Below are positions 8,729-16,932 of a stretch of DNA of 64,000 nucleotides, in pieces. The DNA lies in contig DCLA01000112.1 of the NCBI GenBank assembly GCA_002320815.1, forward strand, positions 1 through 64,000, given 5' to 3'. The DNA comes from Myxococcales bacterium UBA1660 (lineage in GTDB: Bacteria > Myxococcota_A > Polyangia > Polyangiales > Houyiibacteriaceae). The notes beneath the pieces were generated by a model. It did not search any database, was not told the DNA's origin, and was given only the letters and a program-made list of their open reading frames with translations. Both the position numbers and the translations under genes were made by a program. Each line of letters starts with the position of its first letter. The stretch's first letter is position 1.

Positions 8729-9610
8729 TCAGCCGCCGGCGGCTCGCTGCGCCCGGGCCCGCTGCTGGATCTCCCGGATGGCAGTGTCCACCGCGGAACG
8801 GTTGTCTCCGCGCTCCTGGCTCCGCTGGCGCCGGAGCGCGGGGACGGCCAGGGCGTCGCCCACCTGACCGAGGGCCTGGATGACCCGCAGGCGAATCCGG
8901 TCGTCCTCGACGGTGAGGAGCCGGACCAGCGCGTTGACCTTGTCCGGCGAGTCGATGCTGGCCACGGCGTTCACCGCCTCGAGCCGCTCTTCGTCGTCTT
9001 TGGCCTCGTCCTTGGCGACCTCGGAGAGGGGGGCCAGGGCCCGTACGTCCCCGATGCGGCCCAGGGAGCGGACCACGTCGATGCGGACGGCGCTCTCGGG
9101 ATCGTCGATGACGCGCAGGAGCGCCTGGGTGGCCCGTGGATCGTGGATCACGCCCAGCGCCAGGGCTCCCCACTGCCGAGCCGCCGCGTCCCGATCCTGG
9201 AGGAGCTCGATCAGCGCGGGCACCGCCGCCGGGTCCGGCAGCCGCCAGAGAGCGGCGGCGGCCACGACCCGCACCTCGACCTGGGGATCCCTCAGGGCGC
9301 GGACCAGGTCCGGCACCGCCGAGCGGGTGCTCAGACGACCGATGGCGCGGCCAGAGGAGGCGCGGACCCGCCAGTCGGGGTCGTCCCGGAGCAGGCGCTG
9401 GAGCCGTGGCGCGATCTCGCGCCGGAGCCGCCAGCCCCGACGTCCCAGGATCTCCACGGCCTCGAGCCGGACCTGGGGGTCGTCGCTCTGGAGGCGCTGG
9501 AACTGCGCGCGCATGCCGGCCTCGTCCAGGCGCTGCGCGTGCGCCACCGAACCGAGGAGCTGGACGCCGAGCGCCACAGCCAATGCCATTGCCATCCGTC
9601 GAAGAGCCAT
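8729..9610 (-). CDS. Exported HEAT-repeat protein
   Basis: 293 residues. I chose ATG 9610, which has GAGG eight bases upstream and gives a clean signal peptide (ALRRMAMALAVALG, cleavage near AHAQ); the frame is open to 9709 but that stretch is not protein-like. The mature part is a run of about seven HEAT/PBS-lyase-type repeats of about 31 residues with the recurring ...VR..A...LG.I.D..A...L...L.D pattern (for example VRASSGRAIGRLSTRSAVPDL). No catalytic residues. HEAT solenoids are protein-binding scaffolds; the partner is unknown. It lies 39 bases upstream of the repeat-module operon on the same strand and may be transcribed with it. Confidence 0.8.
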   Translation of the reverse strand: MALRRMAMALAVALGVQLLGSVAHAQRLDEAGMRAQFQRLQSDDPQVRLEAVEILGRRGWRLRREIAPRLQRLLRDDPDWRVRASSGRAIGRLSTRSAVPDLVRALRDPQVEVRVVAAAALWRLPDPAAVPALIELLQDRDAAARQWGALALGVIHDPRATQALLRVIDDPESAVRIDVVRSLGRIGDVRALAPLSEVAKDEAKDDEERLEAVNAVASIDSPDKVNALVRLLTVEDDRIRLRVIQALGQVGDALAVPALRRQRSQERGDNRSAVDTAIREIQQRARAQRAAGG

Positions 9611-9799
9611 CCCCCGAACCTCTATTCCCGACGCTCCGACCCCGGCAGAACGTCCTTGCCTGTCCTCGGTCACATTACCACAGACGGGTGACCCCTCCGG
9701 CGCATTCAAGGCGAAGTCGCGCCAAACGTGACCGAACCGGGTTCACTTTTGTCCCGCCGTGCCGCCGGGTGCGGCGCCGCATCCCCGTCTGGGGAGGCC

Positions 9800-11524
9800 T
9801 CAGGCGGAGTGTGCGGCCCGGACTTCGTCGCGCAGGTGGGGAAAACCCATGAAGTGCTTCACCACCGGAGAGGCCCGACGGACCACCTCGTCCAGGGCGT
9901 CCTGGAGGCGCCGGTCGAGATCGCCCGCCTCGGAGCGGAGGTCGTCCAGGTCCACTTCGCTCACCGCGCTGAGGCCGCCCAGGCGACCCTTGAGCTGGTC
10001 CATCTGGAAACGGAGGTCGGTGTGTTCGTGGTCGAGCTCCCGGATCCGGGGACCGAGGTCCCGGAGGACCCGCTCGGCGTCGAGCCGGATGGACGCCAAC
10101 GCGCCCGCCTCCTGCAGGGCGCTCAGGATCCCGACGTCGGGCTCGCGGCCGGCACTCCAGGCGGGAATCTTGGCCCACGCGGCGACGACCGGGTCCATGA
10201 CCTGGGCGATGCGCGCCCGGGCCTCCTCGACGCGCTCCCGGGCGTCGGCCAGCTCGCGCCCGAGGCGGGTGGCGTCGGCGCCGAGTTGATCGAGCGCGTG
10301 GCCGATGCGGATCTGGGCGTCGCGGATCTCCTCCTGGTGCGAGCTGGCCACGGTGACCCGGGTGAGGAGATCGACCCGGAGCAGGTCCAGGGCGTCCACG
10401 TCCTCGGCGAGGACCGCCAGCGAGTCGGTGAGCCACTGCGGCGCGTCGCCCTCCGGATGGGCCCGGGGGACCAGCTCGCGCAGCACCCGCACCCGCTCCC
10501 GCCAGCGCGCGACGAGCTCGAGGGCGGTCATCGTGTCCTGGGTGGGCTCCCCCTCGTCGTCGGCGGGCGGGACCTCCAGGGGGATCACCGAGCTGAGCGA
10601 CGAACGGTTCTCCTCCAGCCACACCTGGATCGCGTCGGCCAGCTCGTAGGCGCTCCCGTACCGGTCCGTGGGGTCTTTGGCGAGGAGGCGGAGGACCAGG
10701 TCGTCGATCTCCGCGGGCAGCGTGGGCTCGTGGTAGCTCGGCGCCCGCGGGAGCTCCCGGAGGTGCTTCAGGATGAGGTCCGGCGTCGAGCCCTGGAAGG
10801 GCAAGACCCCCGTGAGCATCTCGAAGAGCACCACGCCGAGCGAGTACAGGTCGGCCCCCGGACCGATCGGGGCGCCCCGGGCCTGCTCGGGCGAGATGTA
10901 CTCGGGGGTCCCGAAGATGGCGCCCGTGGCCGTGACCCGCAGCTCGCCGCGCATGTGGGCCAGGCCGAAGTCGAGGATCTTCACGAAGTCGCCCTGGTAC
11001 CCGCCCAGCAGATAGATGTTGTCGGGCTTGAGGTCCCGGTGGACGACGTGCTGCTCGTGGGCCCGCGCCATGGCCTGGGTGATCTGGAGCGCGATCCGCA
11101 TGGCCCGCTGGACCGCGATGGGTCCCTTGGCGATCTCGACGTTCAGCGGCACCCCGTCGAGGAACTCCATCACCAGGTACACCAGCCCGTCGTCGGTCTC
11201 GCCGAAGTCGGTGATGTCGATGATGTGCTCGTGGTTGATGCGGTTGGCCGCCCGGGCCTCGCGGAGGAAGCGGGTGCGATTGGCGGGCTCGAAGGCCAGG
11301 TCCGGCGACAGGAACTTGATGGCCACGTCGCGGCCCACCACCTCGTGGCGCGCCCGGTAGACGATGCCCATGCCGCCGGCTCCGATGCGCTCGGCGATGA
11401 CGAAGCGGCCGGCGATGGTGCGCCCCAGGAGCGGGTCCGGGAGCTCGACCAGCACCCCGCCGTCCAGGGGACAGGTCTCCGGGTTCCCCCGGAAGCGCGC
11501 GCCGCAATTCTCGCAGACCCTCAT
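9800..11524 (-). CDS. Ser/Thr protein kinase with N-terminal zinc ribbon and C-terminal helical region
   Basis: 574 residues from ATG 11524, chosen because it begins a zinc-ribbon-like element (CENCG at 4-8, then NPETCPLDGG; the fourth ligand is unclear). Kinase domain about 41-300: P-loop IGAGGMGIVY (47-56), Lys70 in VAIK, HRDLKPDN (162-169), DFG (185-187), GTPEYISPEQARG activation segment; all catalytic residues present. After an acidic linker, about 390-560 is predicted helical and coiled-coil (DARERVEEARARI, DLRFQMDQLKGRLGG). There is no membrane segment, so it is cytosolic, unlike PASTA-type kinases. It is divergent from the Rrf2 gene across 112 bases. Substrate unknown; the coiled coil may recruit it. 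Confidence 0.9.
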   Translation of the reverse strand: MRVCENCGARFRGNPETCPLDGGVLVELPDPLLGRTIAGRFVIAERIGAGGMGIVYRARHEVVGRDVAIKFLSPDLAFEPANRTRFLREARAANRINHEHIIDITDFGETDDGLVYLVMEFLDGVPLNVEIAKGPIAVQRAMRIALQITQAMARAHEQHVVHRDLKPDNIYLLGGYQGDFVKILDFGLAHMRGELRVTATGAIFGTPEYISPEQARGAPIGPGADLYSLGVVLFEMLTGVLPFQGSTPDLILKHLRELPRAPSYHEPTLPAEIDDLVLRLLAKDPTDRYGSAYELADAIQVWLEENRSSLSSVIPLEVPPADDEGEPTQDTMTALELVARWRERVRVLRELVPRAHPEGDAPQWLTDSLAVLAEDVDALDLLRVDLLTRVTVASSHQEEIRDAQIRIGHALDQLGADATRLGRELADARERVEEARARIAQVMDPVVAAWAKIPAWSAGREPDVGILSALQEAGALASIRLDAERVLRDLGPRIRELDHEHTDLRFQMDQLKGRLGGLSAVSEVDLDDLRSEAGDLDRRLQDALDEVVRRASPVVKHFMGFPHLRDEVRAAHSA

Positions 11525-11636
11525 CCCCGGTCGATTCTGGCATCGGTGCGGCTCCCACCACAACGCCCCCCGGGTGAAGAGCGGGGGTCGCCGGGGGTTG
11601 TTGACATTTCCGATGGGGCATTGCAGACCGACGAGG

Positions 11637-12092
11637 GTGAAGCTCTCGAACAAGGCCCGCTACGGCGTCCGCGCCATGTTCGACATCGCGTATCACAACG
11701 ACGGGTCGCCGACTCAGATCCGATCCATCGCCGAGCGCCAGTCGATCCCCCCGCGCTTTTTGGAGCAGATCTTCCAGGATCTGAAGCGCGCCGGGCTGGT
11801 CACCTCCAAGCGCGGCCCCAAGGGCGGCTACGCCCTGGCGCTCCCGAGCGACGAGGTGCGCCTCGGCGACATCATCCGGGCGGTGGAGGGTCCCATCGTG
11901 CTGACCTCCAGCGACGCGCACCGGCCAGGCGGCGACGCGACCAGCCGACAGATCACCGAGGAGGCCTTCGCCGACCTCGGGCGCTCCATCGAGGGGTGCC
12001 TCGACGCGATGAGCCTGGCCGACCTCTGCGCCCGCGGCGAAGCCGAGGGGGTACGCCGCAAGCCCCCGCGGCGCTACGTCTACTCCATCTGA
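11637..12092 (+). CDS. Rrf2-family transcriptional regulator
   Basis: 151 residues from GTG 11637, which starts the typical VKLSNKARYGVRAMFD. Winged HTH about 1-80 with SIPPRFLEQIFQDLKRAGLV and the wing SKRGPKGGYAL. IscR and most Fe-S-binding Rrf2 proteins have three Cys in the dimer-helix region; here only two are present, EGCLDAM and ADLCARG, so an IscR-type [2Fe-2S] cluster is unlikely and a CymR-like mode (no cluster, sulfur-metabolism control) is plausible. Four bases separate its stop from the E1-like gene, so it probably regulates the sulfur-carrier operon it heads. Confidence 0.88.
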   Translation: MKLSNKARYGVRAMFDIAYHNDGSPTQIRSIAERQSIPPRFLEQIFQDLKRAGLVTSKRGPKGGYALALPSDEVRLGDIIRAVEGPIVLTSSDAHRPGGDATSRQITEEAFADLGRSIEGCLDAMSLADLCARGEAEGVRRKPPRRYVYSI

Positions 12093-12096
12093 GCCG

Positions 12097-12870
12097 ATGA
12101 GCCCCTCCCCTCGCCGCGTCACGCCGCTCGCCGACGCCACCGTGCTGCTGGTGGGTGCCGGCGGCTTGGGCTGCCCCGCCGGCCGCGTGCTGGCGCGGTC
12201 GGGCGTGGGCCGCCTCGTCGTCTCCGACGACGACCAGGTCGAGGGCACCAACCTCCACCGCCAGGTGCTCTTCCGGGAGACCGACCTCGGCCAGCCCAAG
12301 GCCGAGGTGGCCGCGGCCCGGCTCCGCGAGCTCGGCGCCGAGGCAGGCCACGCCGTGTCGACCGAGGCGCGGCTCCAGCGCTTCCTCCCCGAGACGGCCG
12401 CCGCGCTCCTCGACGGCGTCGACCTGGTGGTCGAGGGCAGCGACAACTTCCCCAGCAAGTTCGTGGTCGCCGACGCCTGCATGTTGGCGGGCGTGCCGGT
12501 GGTCCAGGCCGGCGCGGTACGTTGGGGCGGCTGGGCCCTGGCCGCGGGCGCCCGCCGAGGCCCGAGCCACGACCTCTGCCTCCGGTGCGTGTTCGAGGAG
12601 GTCCCCACCGGGGACGCCCTCACCTGCGAGCTGGCCGGCGTCGTGGGTCCCGTGGTCGGCGTCCTGGGGGCGCTGCAGGCGAAGCTGGCGCTGGGCCTCT
12701 TGAACGGCGAGGCCCCGGGCACGCTGATGCACTACGAGGGCCGGCGCGACCGGCTGCGCGAGACCCATCCCGTGCCGCGCGCCGAGTGCCCCCACGCCCG
12801 CGAAGCGATCGACGACCTCGCCGCCGTGCGGTACGTCGGCGAGACGAACGAAGCCCCCCTCGGCCGCTGA
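12097..12870 (+). CDS. ThiF/MoeB/HesA-family E1-like adenylyltransferase
   Basis: 257 residues. Expected to adenylate the C-terminal Gly of the CysO-type carrier encoded next, the first step in loading sulfur. Rossmann loop LLVGAGGLGCP (residues 17-27), acidic SDDDQVEGTNLHRQVLF, the conserved EGSDNFPSKF (catalytic Asp), a CLRC zinc half-site and GVVGPVVGVLGALQAK. The second zinc pair is incomplete (AECPHA, with one Cys). The protein starts directly at the Rossmann strand and lacks the RxxRQ...LPEIG...GQ.KL element that normally precedes it and that holds the arginine finger; that element is found in the small protein at 13179-13472. No rhodanese domain. Confidence 0.88.
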   Translation: MSPSPRRVTPLADATVLLVGAGGLGCPAGRVLARSGVGRLVVSDDDQVEGTNLHRQVLFRETDLGQPKAEVAAARLRELGAEAGHAVSTEARLQRFLPETAAALLDGVDLVVEGSDNFPSKFVVADACMLAGVPVVQAGAVRWGGWALAAGARRGPSHDLCLRCVFEEVPTGDALTCELAGVVGPVVGVLGALQAKLALGLLNGEAPGTLMHYEGRRDRLRETHPVPRAECPHAREAIDDLAAVRYVGETNEAPLGR

Positions 12871-12897
12871 GCGGTCGACCGCCCCCAGGAGAGAACC

Positions 12898-13176
12898 ATG
12901 GCCGCCATCACCGTCCGCATCCCCCCCGCCCTCCGCAGCCTCACCGCCGGCTCCGACGAGGTCTCCCTCGACGCCACCACCGTCCGCGACGCCGTCGAGA
13001 AGCTCGAGGCCGCGCACCCCGGCGTGCGCGAGCGGATCCTCGGGCCCGAGGGCAAGGTCCTCCGCTTCGTGAACCTCTTCGTGGAAGAGGACGACATCCG
13101 CATGCTCGATGGGCTGGACACCGAGCTGCGCGACCGGGACGCGCTCTCCATCATCCCCGCCATCGCCGGCGGCTGA
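12898..13176 (+). CDS. cysO: CysO/MoaD-type ubiquitin-like sulfur carrier protein
   Basis: 92 residues ending AIAGG, the diglycine tail that is adenylated and thiocarboxylated. It resembles mycobacterial CysO more than MoaD or ThiS: RIPPALRSLTAG, a DAVEKLEAAHPGV helix, LRFVNLFVEEDDIRMLDGLDT and LSIIPAIAGG. ATG 12898 has AGGAGA seven bases upstream. Known: CysO thiocarboxylate donates sulfur to O-phosphoserine via CysM, and a JAMM protease releases cysteine. Those partners except CysM are in this cluster, so cysteine synthesis is the likely role; a molybdopterin or thiamin role is less likely. Confidence 0.88.
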   Translation: MAAITVRIPPALRSLTAGSDEVSLDATTVRDAVEKLEAAHPGVRERILGPEGKVLRFVNLFVEEDDIRMLDGLDTELRDRDALSIIPAIAGG

Positions 13177-13178
13177 CG

Positions 13179-13472
13179 GTGCTCAGCGACCGCGCGCGCT
13201 TCGCGCGTCAGCTCCTGGTCCCGGAGATCGGCGAGGCGGGCCAGGCCAAGCTCTCGGCGACCCGCTTCTCGGTCGCGGCGCTCGCGCCGGAGGCCGCCGC
13301 GGTCGCCCGCCTCTACCTGGAGCGCGCCGGGCTGCGCGAAGGGGACCCCGACGAGGTTCGCGAGGCGGCGCGCGAGATTCCCTGCGCAGCCGGGGAGGAT
13401 CCGGCCGCGGACGCCCTCGCCGGCGCGCGCTTCGCAGTTCGGACCATCCGCGACACCCTGGATCAGGCATGA
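13179..13472 (+). CDS. Miniature, degenerate E1-like protein
   Basis: 97 residues from GTG 13179, two bases after the cysO stop. Residues 7-25 (RFARQLLVPEIGEAGQAKL) are the conserved N-terminal element of MoeB/ThiF E1 enzymes, and the next segment lines up with their Rossmann strand, but the Gly-rich loop is gone (SVAALAPEAAAVARLYLERAG in place of VVGAGGLGSP...). The rest of the E1 core is missing and the C-terminal helix (AGARFAVRTIRDTL) resembles the end of ThiF. It cannot bind ATP alone. It may be a relic, or it may supply the arginine-finger helix in trans to the neighbouring E1, which lacks it. Reading frame and spacing are intact, which argues against simple decay. Confidence 0.65.
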   Translation: MLSDRARFARQLLVPEIGEAGQAKLSATRFSVAALAPEAAAVARLYLERAGLREGDPDEVREAAREIPCAAGEDPAADALAGARFAVRTIRDTLDQA

Positions 13473-13488
13473 TCCCTCGAAGTCCCCG

Positions 13489-14019
13489 ATGAGCGAAGAG
13501 CACCCCCAGTTCCCCGGCCGCCCTTGGATCGCCTCCGACCTGCGGCTGGCCCCCGAGGCCCTCGAAGCGATCGAGGCCCACGCCCTGGCGGCCTATCCCA
13601 GCGAGTGCTGCGGGTTCCTCTTCGGCCCGGCCGACGATCCCGCGGCGGTGGACGAAGCGCGCCGGGAGCCCAACGAGGCGGACAAGTACCACCAGATGGA
13701 TCCGGAGACCTTCCCCCGGACCAGCGCCACGTACTTCAAGATCAACGAGCTCCGGGCCACCCGGACCCTGGACCAGGCCGCGGCCGAGGGGCGACCCCTG
13801 AAGGTCATCTACCACTCGCATTGCGAGGCGGGCGCCTACTTCTCCGAGGAGGACACCGCGACCTTCTCGCACGGCGGCCAGCTGATGTGGCCCTGTGCCT
13901 TCGTGGTGGTCAGCGTCCAGAAGGACGCCGCGGGTACCCCCCGGGTCGTCGAGCGCCGGCTGTGGCTCCACGTGCCCGGCGAGGATCGCTTCCGCGAGGG
14001 GCGGCTCCTCGGCGCGTGA
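13489..14019 (+). CDS. JAMM/MPN+ metalloprotease (Mec-like), carrier-processing
   Basis: 176 residues. JAMM zinc signature intact: an upstream Glu in ECCGFLFG, then HSHCEAGAYFSEED, i.e. HxH followed by SxxD. In actinobacteria the equivalent Mec+ hydrolyses the CysO-cysteine adduct to release cysteine and regenerate CysO; the same role is inferred here from its place after cysO. The start at ATG 13489 lies 16 bases after the mini-E1 stop. The middle insert (PNEADKYHQMDPETFPRTSATYF) is typical of bacterial JAB proteins of this type. Cytosolic, no signal peptide. Confidence 0.88.
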   Translation: MSEEHPQFPGRPWIASDLRLAPEALEAIEAHALAAYPSECCGFLFGPADDPAAVDEARREPNEADKYHQMDPETFPRTSATYFKINELRATRTLDQAAAEGRPLKVIYHSHCEAGAYFSEEDTATFSHGGQLMWPCAFVVVSVQKDAAGTPRVVERRLWLHVPGEDRFREGRLLGA

Positions 14020-14032
14020 TAGCGTGGGGCCG

Positions 14033-14452
14033 ATGGCCCCGCGCAACCCCTACCCCACCGTCGACGTCGTCGTGGAAGTCGAGGGCGGCATCGTCCTCAT
14101 CGAGCGCCGGGGCGAGCCCCGCGGCTGGGCCCTGCCCGGCGGCTTCGTCGACTATGGCGAGACCGTCGAGGATGGGGCCCGACGCGAGGTGATGGAGGAG
14201 ACCGGCCTCACGGTGGAGCTGGTGACGCTCCTGGGGGTCTACTCGGACCCCGACCGGGATCCGCGGCAGCACAACCTCTCGGTGACCTACGTGGGCCGCG
14301 CCGAGGGCACGCCCGAGGGCGCGGACGACGCGGCGCGAGCCGAGGTCTTCCCGCTCGACGCCCTCCCGGAGCCCCTGTGCTTCGACCACGCACGGATCGT
14401 GGCCGACTACCGCCGCTGGCGGGAGACCGGCGCGATCCCCGACCCCCGCTGA
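14033..14452 (+). CDS. Nudix hydrolase
   Basis: 139 residues from ATG 14033, 13 bases after the JAMM gene. The Nudix box is complete: GGFVDYGETVEDGARR followed by EVMEETGL, matching GX5EX7REUXEEXGU. The N-terminal PYPTVDVVVE and LIERRGEPRGWALPGG are typical of ADP-ribose or nucleoside-diphosphate pyrophosphatases of the ADPRase/MutT type. The substrate cannot be read from the sequence. It closes the sulfur-carrier cluster but may be unrelated to it. Confidence 0.9.
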   Translation: MAPRNPYPTVDVVVEVEGGIVLIERRGEPRGWALPGGFVDYGETVEDGARREVMEETGLTVELVTLLGVYSDPDRDPRQHNLSVTYVGRAEGTPEGADDAARAEVFPLDALPEPLCFDHARIVADYRRWRETGAIPDPR

Positions 14453-14514
14453 GACGGCGGCCCTGCCGAGAAGGCGGCCCTGCTGAGAAGGCGCCCGGCG
14501 CGGACGGAACGCGA

Positions 14515-14547
14515 AACGGGCGCGCACCCGCGGGGGTGCCGCCCGTT
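14515..14547. terminator. Hairpin between convergent Nudix and rplS genes
   Basis: AACGGGCG (14515-14522) pairs with CGCCCGTT (14540-14547), and after a one-base bulge GCACCC pairs with GGGTGC: about 14 base pairs. No U-tract follows on the + strand; on the - strand a short TTT follows. Likely a bidirectional terminator. Confidence 0.5.
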
Positions 14548-14565
14548 CGAACGGAGCGGGGTCGC

Positions 14566-14955
14566 TCAGCTCTTGTGCTGGCGGAGGGTCGCCTCGGCGC
14601 CGTGCCGACGGCTCGCGCGCAGACGGGCCTTCTTGCCGCGCAGGTCGCGCAGGTAGTAGAGGCGGGCCTGGCGGACGTGACCACGGGCCGCGAGCTCGAT
14701 CTTCTCGATGCGCGGGCTGTGGACCGGGAAGATACGCTCGACGCCCACGCCGTAGGACACTTTGCGGACGGTGAACGTGGAGCGCAGGCCGCCGCGGTGG
14801 TGGCGGAGAACCACGCCCTCGAAGACCTGGACGCGCTCCTTCTCGCCCTCACGGATGCGGAAGTGGACGCGGACGGTGTCGCCCACCCGGAACGGGGGGA
14901 CTTCACGAAGCTGAGCCTGCTCGATGGCGGCGATCTGGGGAACCGTGTTGCTCAT
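14566..14955 (-). CDS. rplS: 50S ribosomal protein L19
   Basis: 129 residues, normal length. Clear L19 signatures: [62 protein letters not shown] and [17 protein letters not shown]19 sits at the 30S-50S interface. It is the last gene of the rpsP-khpA-rimM-trmD-SPOUT-rplS operon, separated from the SPOUT gene by 153 bases, so it may have its own promoter. Confidence 0.97.
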   Translation of the reverse strand: MSNTVPQIAAIEQAQLREVPPFRVGDTVRVHFRIREGEKERVQVFEGVVLRHHRGGLRSTFTVRKVSYGVGVERIFPVHSPRIEKIELAARGHVRQARLYYLRDLRGKKARLRASRRHGAEATLRQHKS

Positions 14956-15108
14956 GGGACGCTAGGGGGTCGAAGTCGTTGGTGGATACCCGCGGTCGGT
15001 CGCGGTCGCCGGAGCTCTCACCGGCGGCCTCCGGGGATGGCGGCGGGCCGCTTCATCCAAGGGGCGGGGTAGCTAGCACGGGGCTCGGAGGCGGTCAACG
15101 CCTCGTGC

Positions 15109-15663
15109 TCATCGAGGCCCGAGGAGTCGGTCGAGGATGATGGCCACCGCGGACCGGACGCTGAGGTGGTTGAACTCGTCGGAGAGCCCATCGATCGGCG
15201 CCAGAAGGCCCGAACAGCGGTCGATCGCCTCGTCGGCGAGGCCGTGCGCGGTCCCGAAGACCAGCAGCGTGGGCTCGGCGGCGAGGACGGCTCGGGCTTC
15301 CGCGAAGGCGATCGTCTCGTGCCCGCGGGGGTTCGCCGCCGTGGCCCACACGCGCGGGGCCCGGCCCGCGAGGCGACCGAAGTCTTCGATGGCTTCGTCG
15401 AGGCTGGCCGCGGGGAAGACGCGCTCGATGGCCTTGGCGCGCGCGGGGATCCGCTCCTTGCCGGCGCCGTCGAGCCAGTGGCCGCGGATGCGGTGGACCA
15501 GCTCCTGCTGGGCCGAGATCGGGGTCACGGCGTAGAGCCGCTCGCCGCCGAAGGTCCGCGTGGTGCGGGCGATGTCGTGGACGTCGATGTTCGTCAGGGC
15601 GGAGGCGATCGTGTCGCCCTTCCCGTCGCGCACCGGGTGGTGCACCAGCGCCAGTCCGATCAT
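15109..15663 (-). CDS. SPOUT-type RNA methyltransferase (Methyltrn_RNA_4 family)
   Basis: 184 residues from ATG 15663, overlapping the trmD stop by 4 bases. The N-terminus [20 protein letters not shown], the [10 protein letters not shown] segment and the C-terminal [20 protein letters not shown] plus [18 protein letters not shown] are the knotted SPOUT features of the family often found beside trmD in Deltaproteobacteria and other phyla. It would use S-adenosylmethionine; the RNA target is not established for this family as far as I know. Confidence 0.85.
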   Translation of the reverse strand: MIGLALVHHPVRDGKGDTIASALTNIDVHDIARTTRTFGGERLYAVTPISAQQELVHRIRGHWLDGAGKERIPARAKAIERVFPAASLDEAIEDFGRLAGRAPRVWATAANPRGHETIAFAEARAVLAAEPTLLVFGTAHGLADEAIDRCSGLLAPIDGLSDEFNHLSVRSAVAIILDRLLGPR

Positions 15664-16394
15664 CGGTCCTCCTCTGCTTCCAGCTCGGCGAGGAGCTTGC
15701 GGTCCGTGGCGTCCAGCGCGGCCGTCTCCAGGAGATCGGGGCGTCGGTCGCGGGTGCGCCGCAGCGCTTCCTTGCGCCGCCAGCGGGCGATCGCCGCGTG
15801 GTCCCCGGATTTGAGGATCGCGGGGACCTCCTGCCCCCGGAACTCCGAGGGCCGAGTGTAGTGCGGATACTCGAGGATGCCGGTGGTGTGGCTCTCCTCG
15901 CAGGCGGACTCGGCGTTGCCCAGCACGCCGGGCGCGAGCCGTCCCACGGCCTCCACGATGGTGGCCGCGGCGATCTCGCCGCCCAGGAGCACGAAGTCCC
16001 CCAGGCTGATCTCCTCGTCCACCATGCCGCGGATCCGCTCGTCGAAGCCCTCGTAGCGGCCGCAGACCAAGGTCACGCAGGGCTCCTGGGCCAGCCGCTC
16101 GGCGGTACGCTGGTCGAAGCGGGTCCCCTGGGGCGTGAGGAGGATCTTGCGGCTCGGGGTGGCCCGCTCCGCGTCCAGGGCCTCGAGGGTCTCCGCGATG
16201 GGGCCCGGCATGAGCACCATGCCGCTGCCGCCGCCGTAGGGCGCGGCGTCCACGCTGCGGTGCTTGTCGGTCGTCGCCTCGCGGGGGCTGCGCGCCACGA
16301 CCTCGAGGGTGCCGGCGTCCATCGCCTTGCCCAGGAGCCCGACGCGCAGGGTCTCGACGAACTCCGGGAAGATCGTCACCAGCTCGAAGCGCAC
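15660..16394 (-). CDS. trmD: tRNA (guanine-N1)-methyltransferase
   Basis: 244 residues. Methylates G37 of tRNAs next to the anticodon. The GTG start at 16394 gives [15 protein letters not shown]. Hallmarks: [55 protein letters not shown] (the trefoil-knot cofactor site) and a C-terminal [17 protein letters not shown] with [11 protein letters not shown]. Adjacent to rimM with no gap and overlapping the SPOUT gene by 4 bases, so co-translated. Confidence 0.97.
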   Translation of the reverse strand: MRFELVTIFPEFVETLRVGLLGKAMDAGTLEVVARSPREATTDKHRSVDAAPYGGGSGMVLMPGPIAETLEALDAERATPSRKILLTPQGTRFDQRTAERLAQEPCVTLVCGRYEGFDERIRGMVDEEISLGDFVLLGGEIAAATIVEAVGRLAPGVLGNAESACEESHTTGILEYPHYTRPSEFRGQEVPAILKSGDHAAIARWRRKEALRRTRDRRPDLLETAALDATDRKLLAELEAEEDR

Positions 16395-16907
16395 TCAGCC
16401 GACCTCCGGGACGTCGTCCCAGCTCTCGCAGCGGATCCAGCCCTCCTCGATGTCGAGCTCGGCGACCCACGGCGGCACCAGGGGCAGCTCCTTCTTCCCG
16501 CTGGGGCCCACCACTTCGAGGCAGACCACGCTGGGATAGGTGAGCACGCGCTCGACGGTCCCGACCACCTGGTCCTCGTAGTGGACCTCGAGGCCCTCGA
16601 GATCGGCGAGGTAGACCTCGTCCTCGTCGAGGGCCGGCAGGACGTCGCGCTCGACGCGTAGCTCGAGGCCCCGGAGGGCCTCGGCGGCGTCGAAGCCCTC
16701 GACGCCTTCGAAGACCACGATCCAGTGCTTCGGCGCCCGGCGCGCGCGCTTGATACGCAGCTCACGCACCTGCCCCGCCTCGTCCGCGGCCCAGACGGCT
16801 TTCAGCCGTCCGAGGAGGTCCGAGTCGGGGTTGAAGGGATGCACGCGCACCTCACCGCGGACCCCATGGGGCCGGGTGATGGCGGCGATCGCCACGCGCT
16901 CGCTCAT
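16395..16907 (-). CDS. rimM: Ribosome maturation factor RimM
   Basis: 170 residues. 30S maturation factor that binds S19. N-terminal RimM beta barrel with AAITRPHGVRGEVRVHPFN, followed by a PRC-barrel domain (DEDEVYLADLEGLEVH, VVGTVERVL, LPLVPPWVAELDIEEGWI). The ATG at 16907 is 25 bases downstream of the khpA stop. Operon context with rpsP and trmD is the usual one. Confidence 0.95.
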   Translation of the reverse strand: MSERVAIAAITRPHGVRGEVRVHPFNPDSDLLGRLKAVWAADEAGQVRELRIKRARRAPKHWIVVFEGVEGFDAAEALRGLELRVERDVLPALDEDEVYLADLEGLEVHYEDQVVGTVERVLTYPSVVCLEVVGPSGKKELPLVPPWVAELDIEEGWIRCESWDDVPEVG

Positions 16908-16932
16908 GAAGGGGCGCCCCAGGTCGGGGCGC

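Noticed and set aside
9740..9760. Similarity between GGTTCACTTTTGTCCC here and the reverse complement near 22741-22756
   Set aside because: The match is short and gapped, without flanking similarity; could be chance.
11601..11629. TTGACA before the Rrf2 gene as a promoter
   Set aside because: A perfect -35 box but no acceptable -10 at 16-18 bases (CAGACC); it may still be part of an Rrf2 operator, but I cannot support it.
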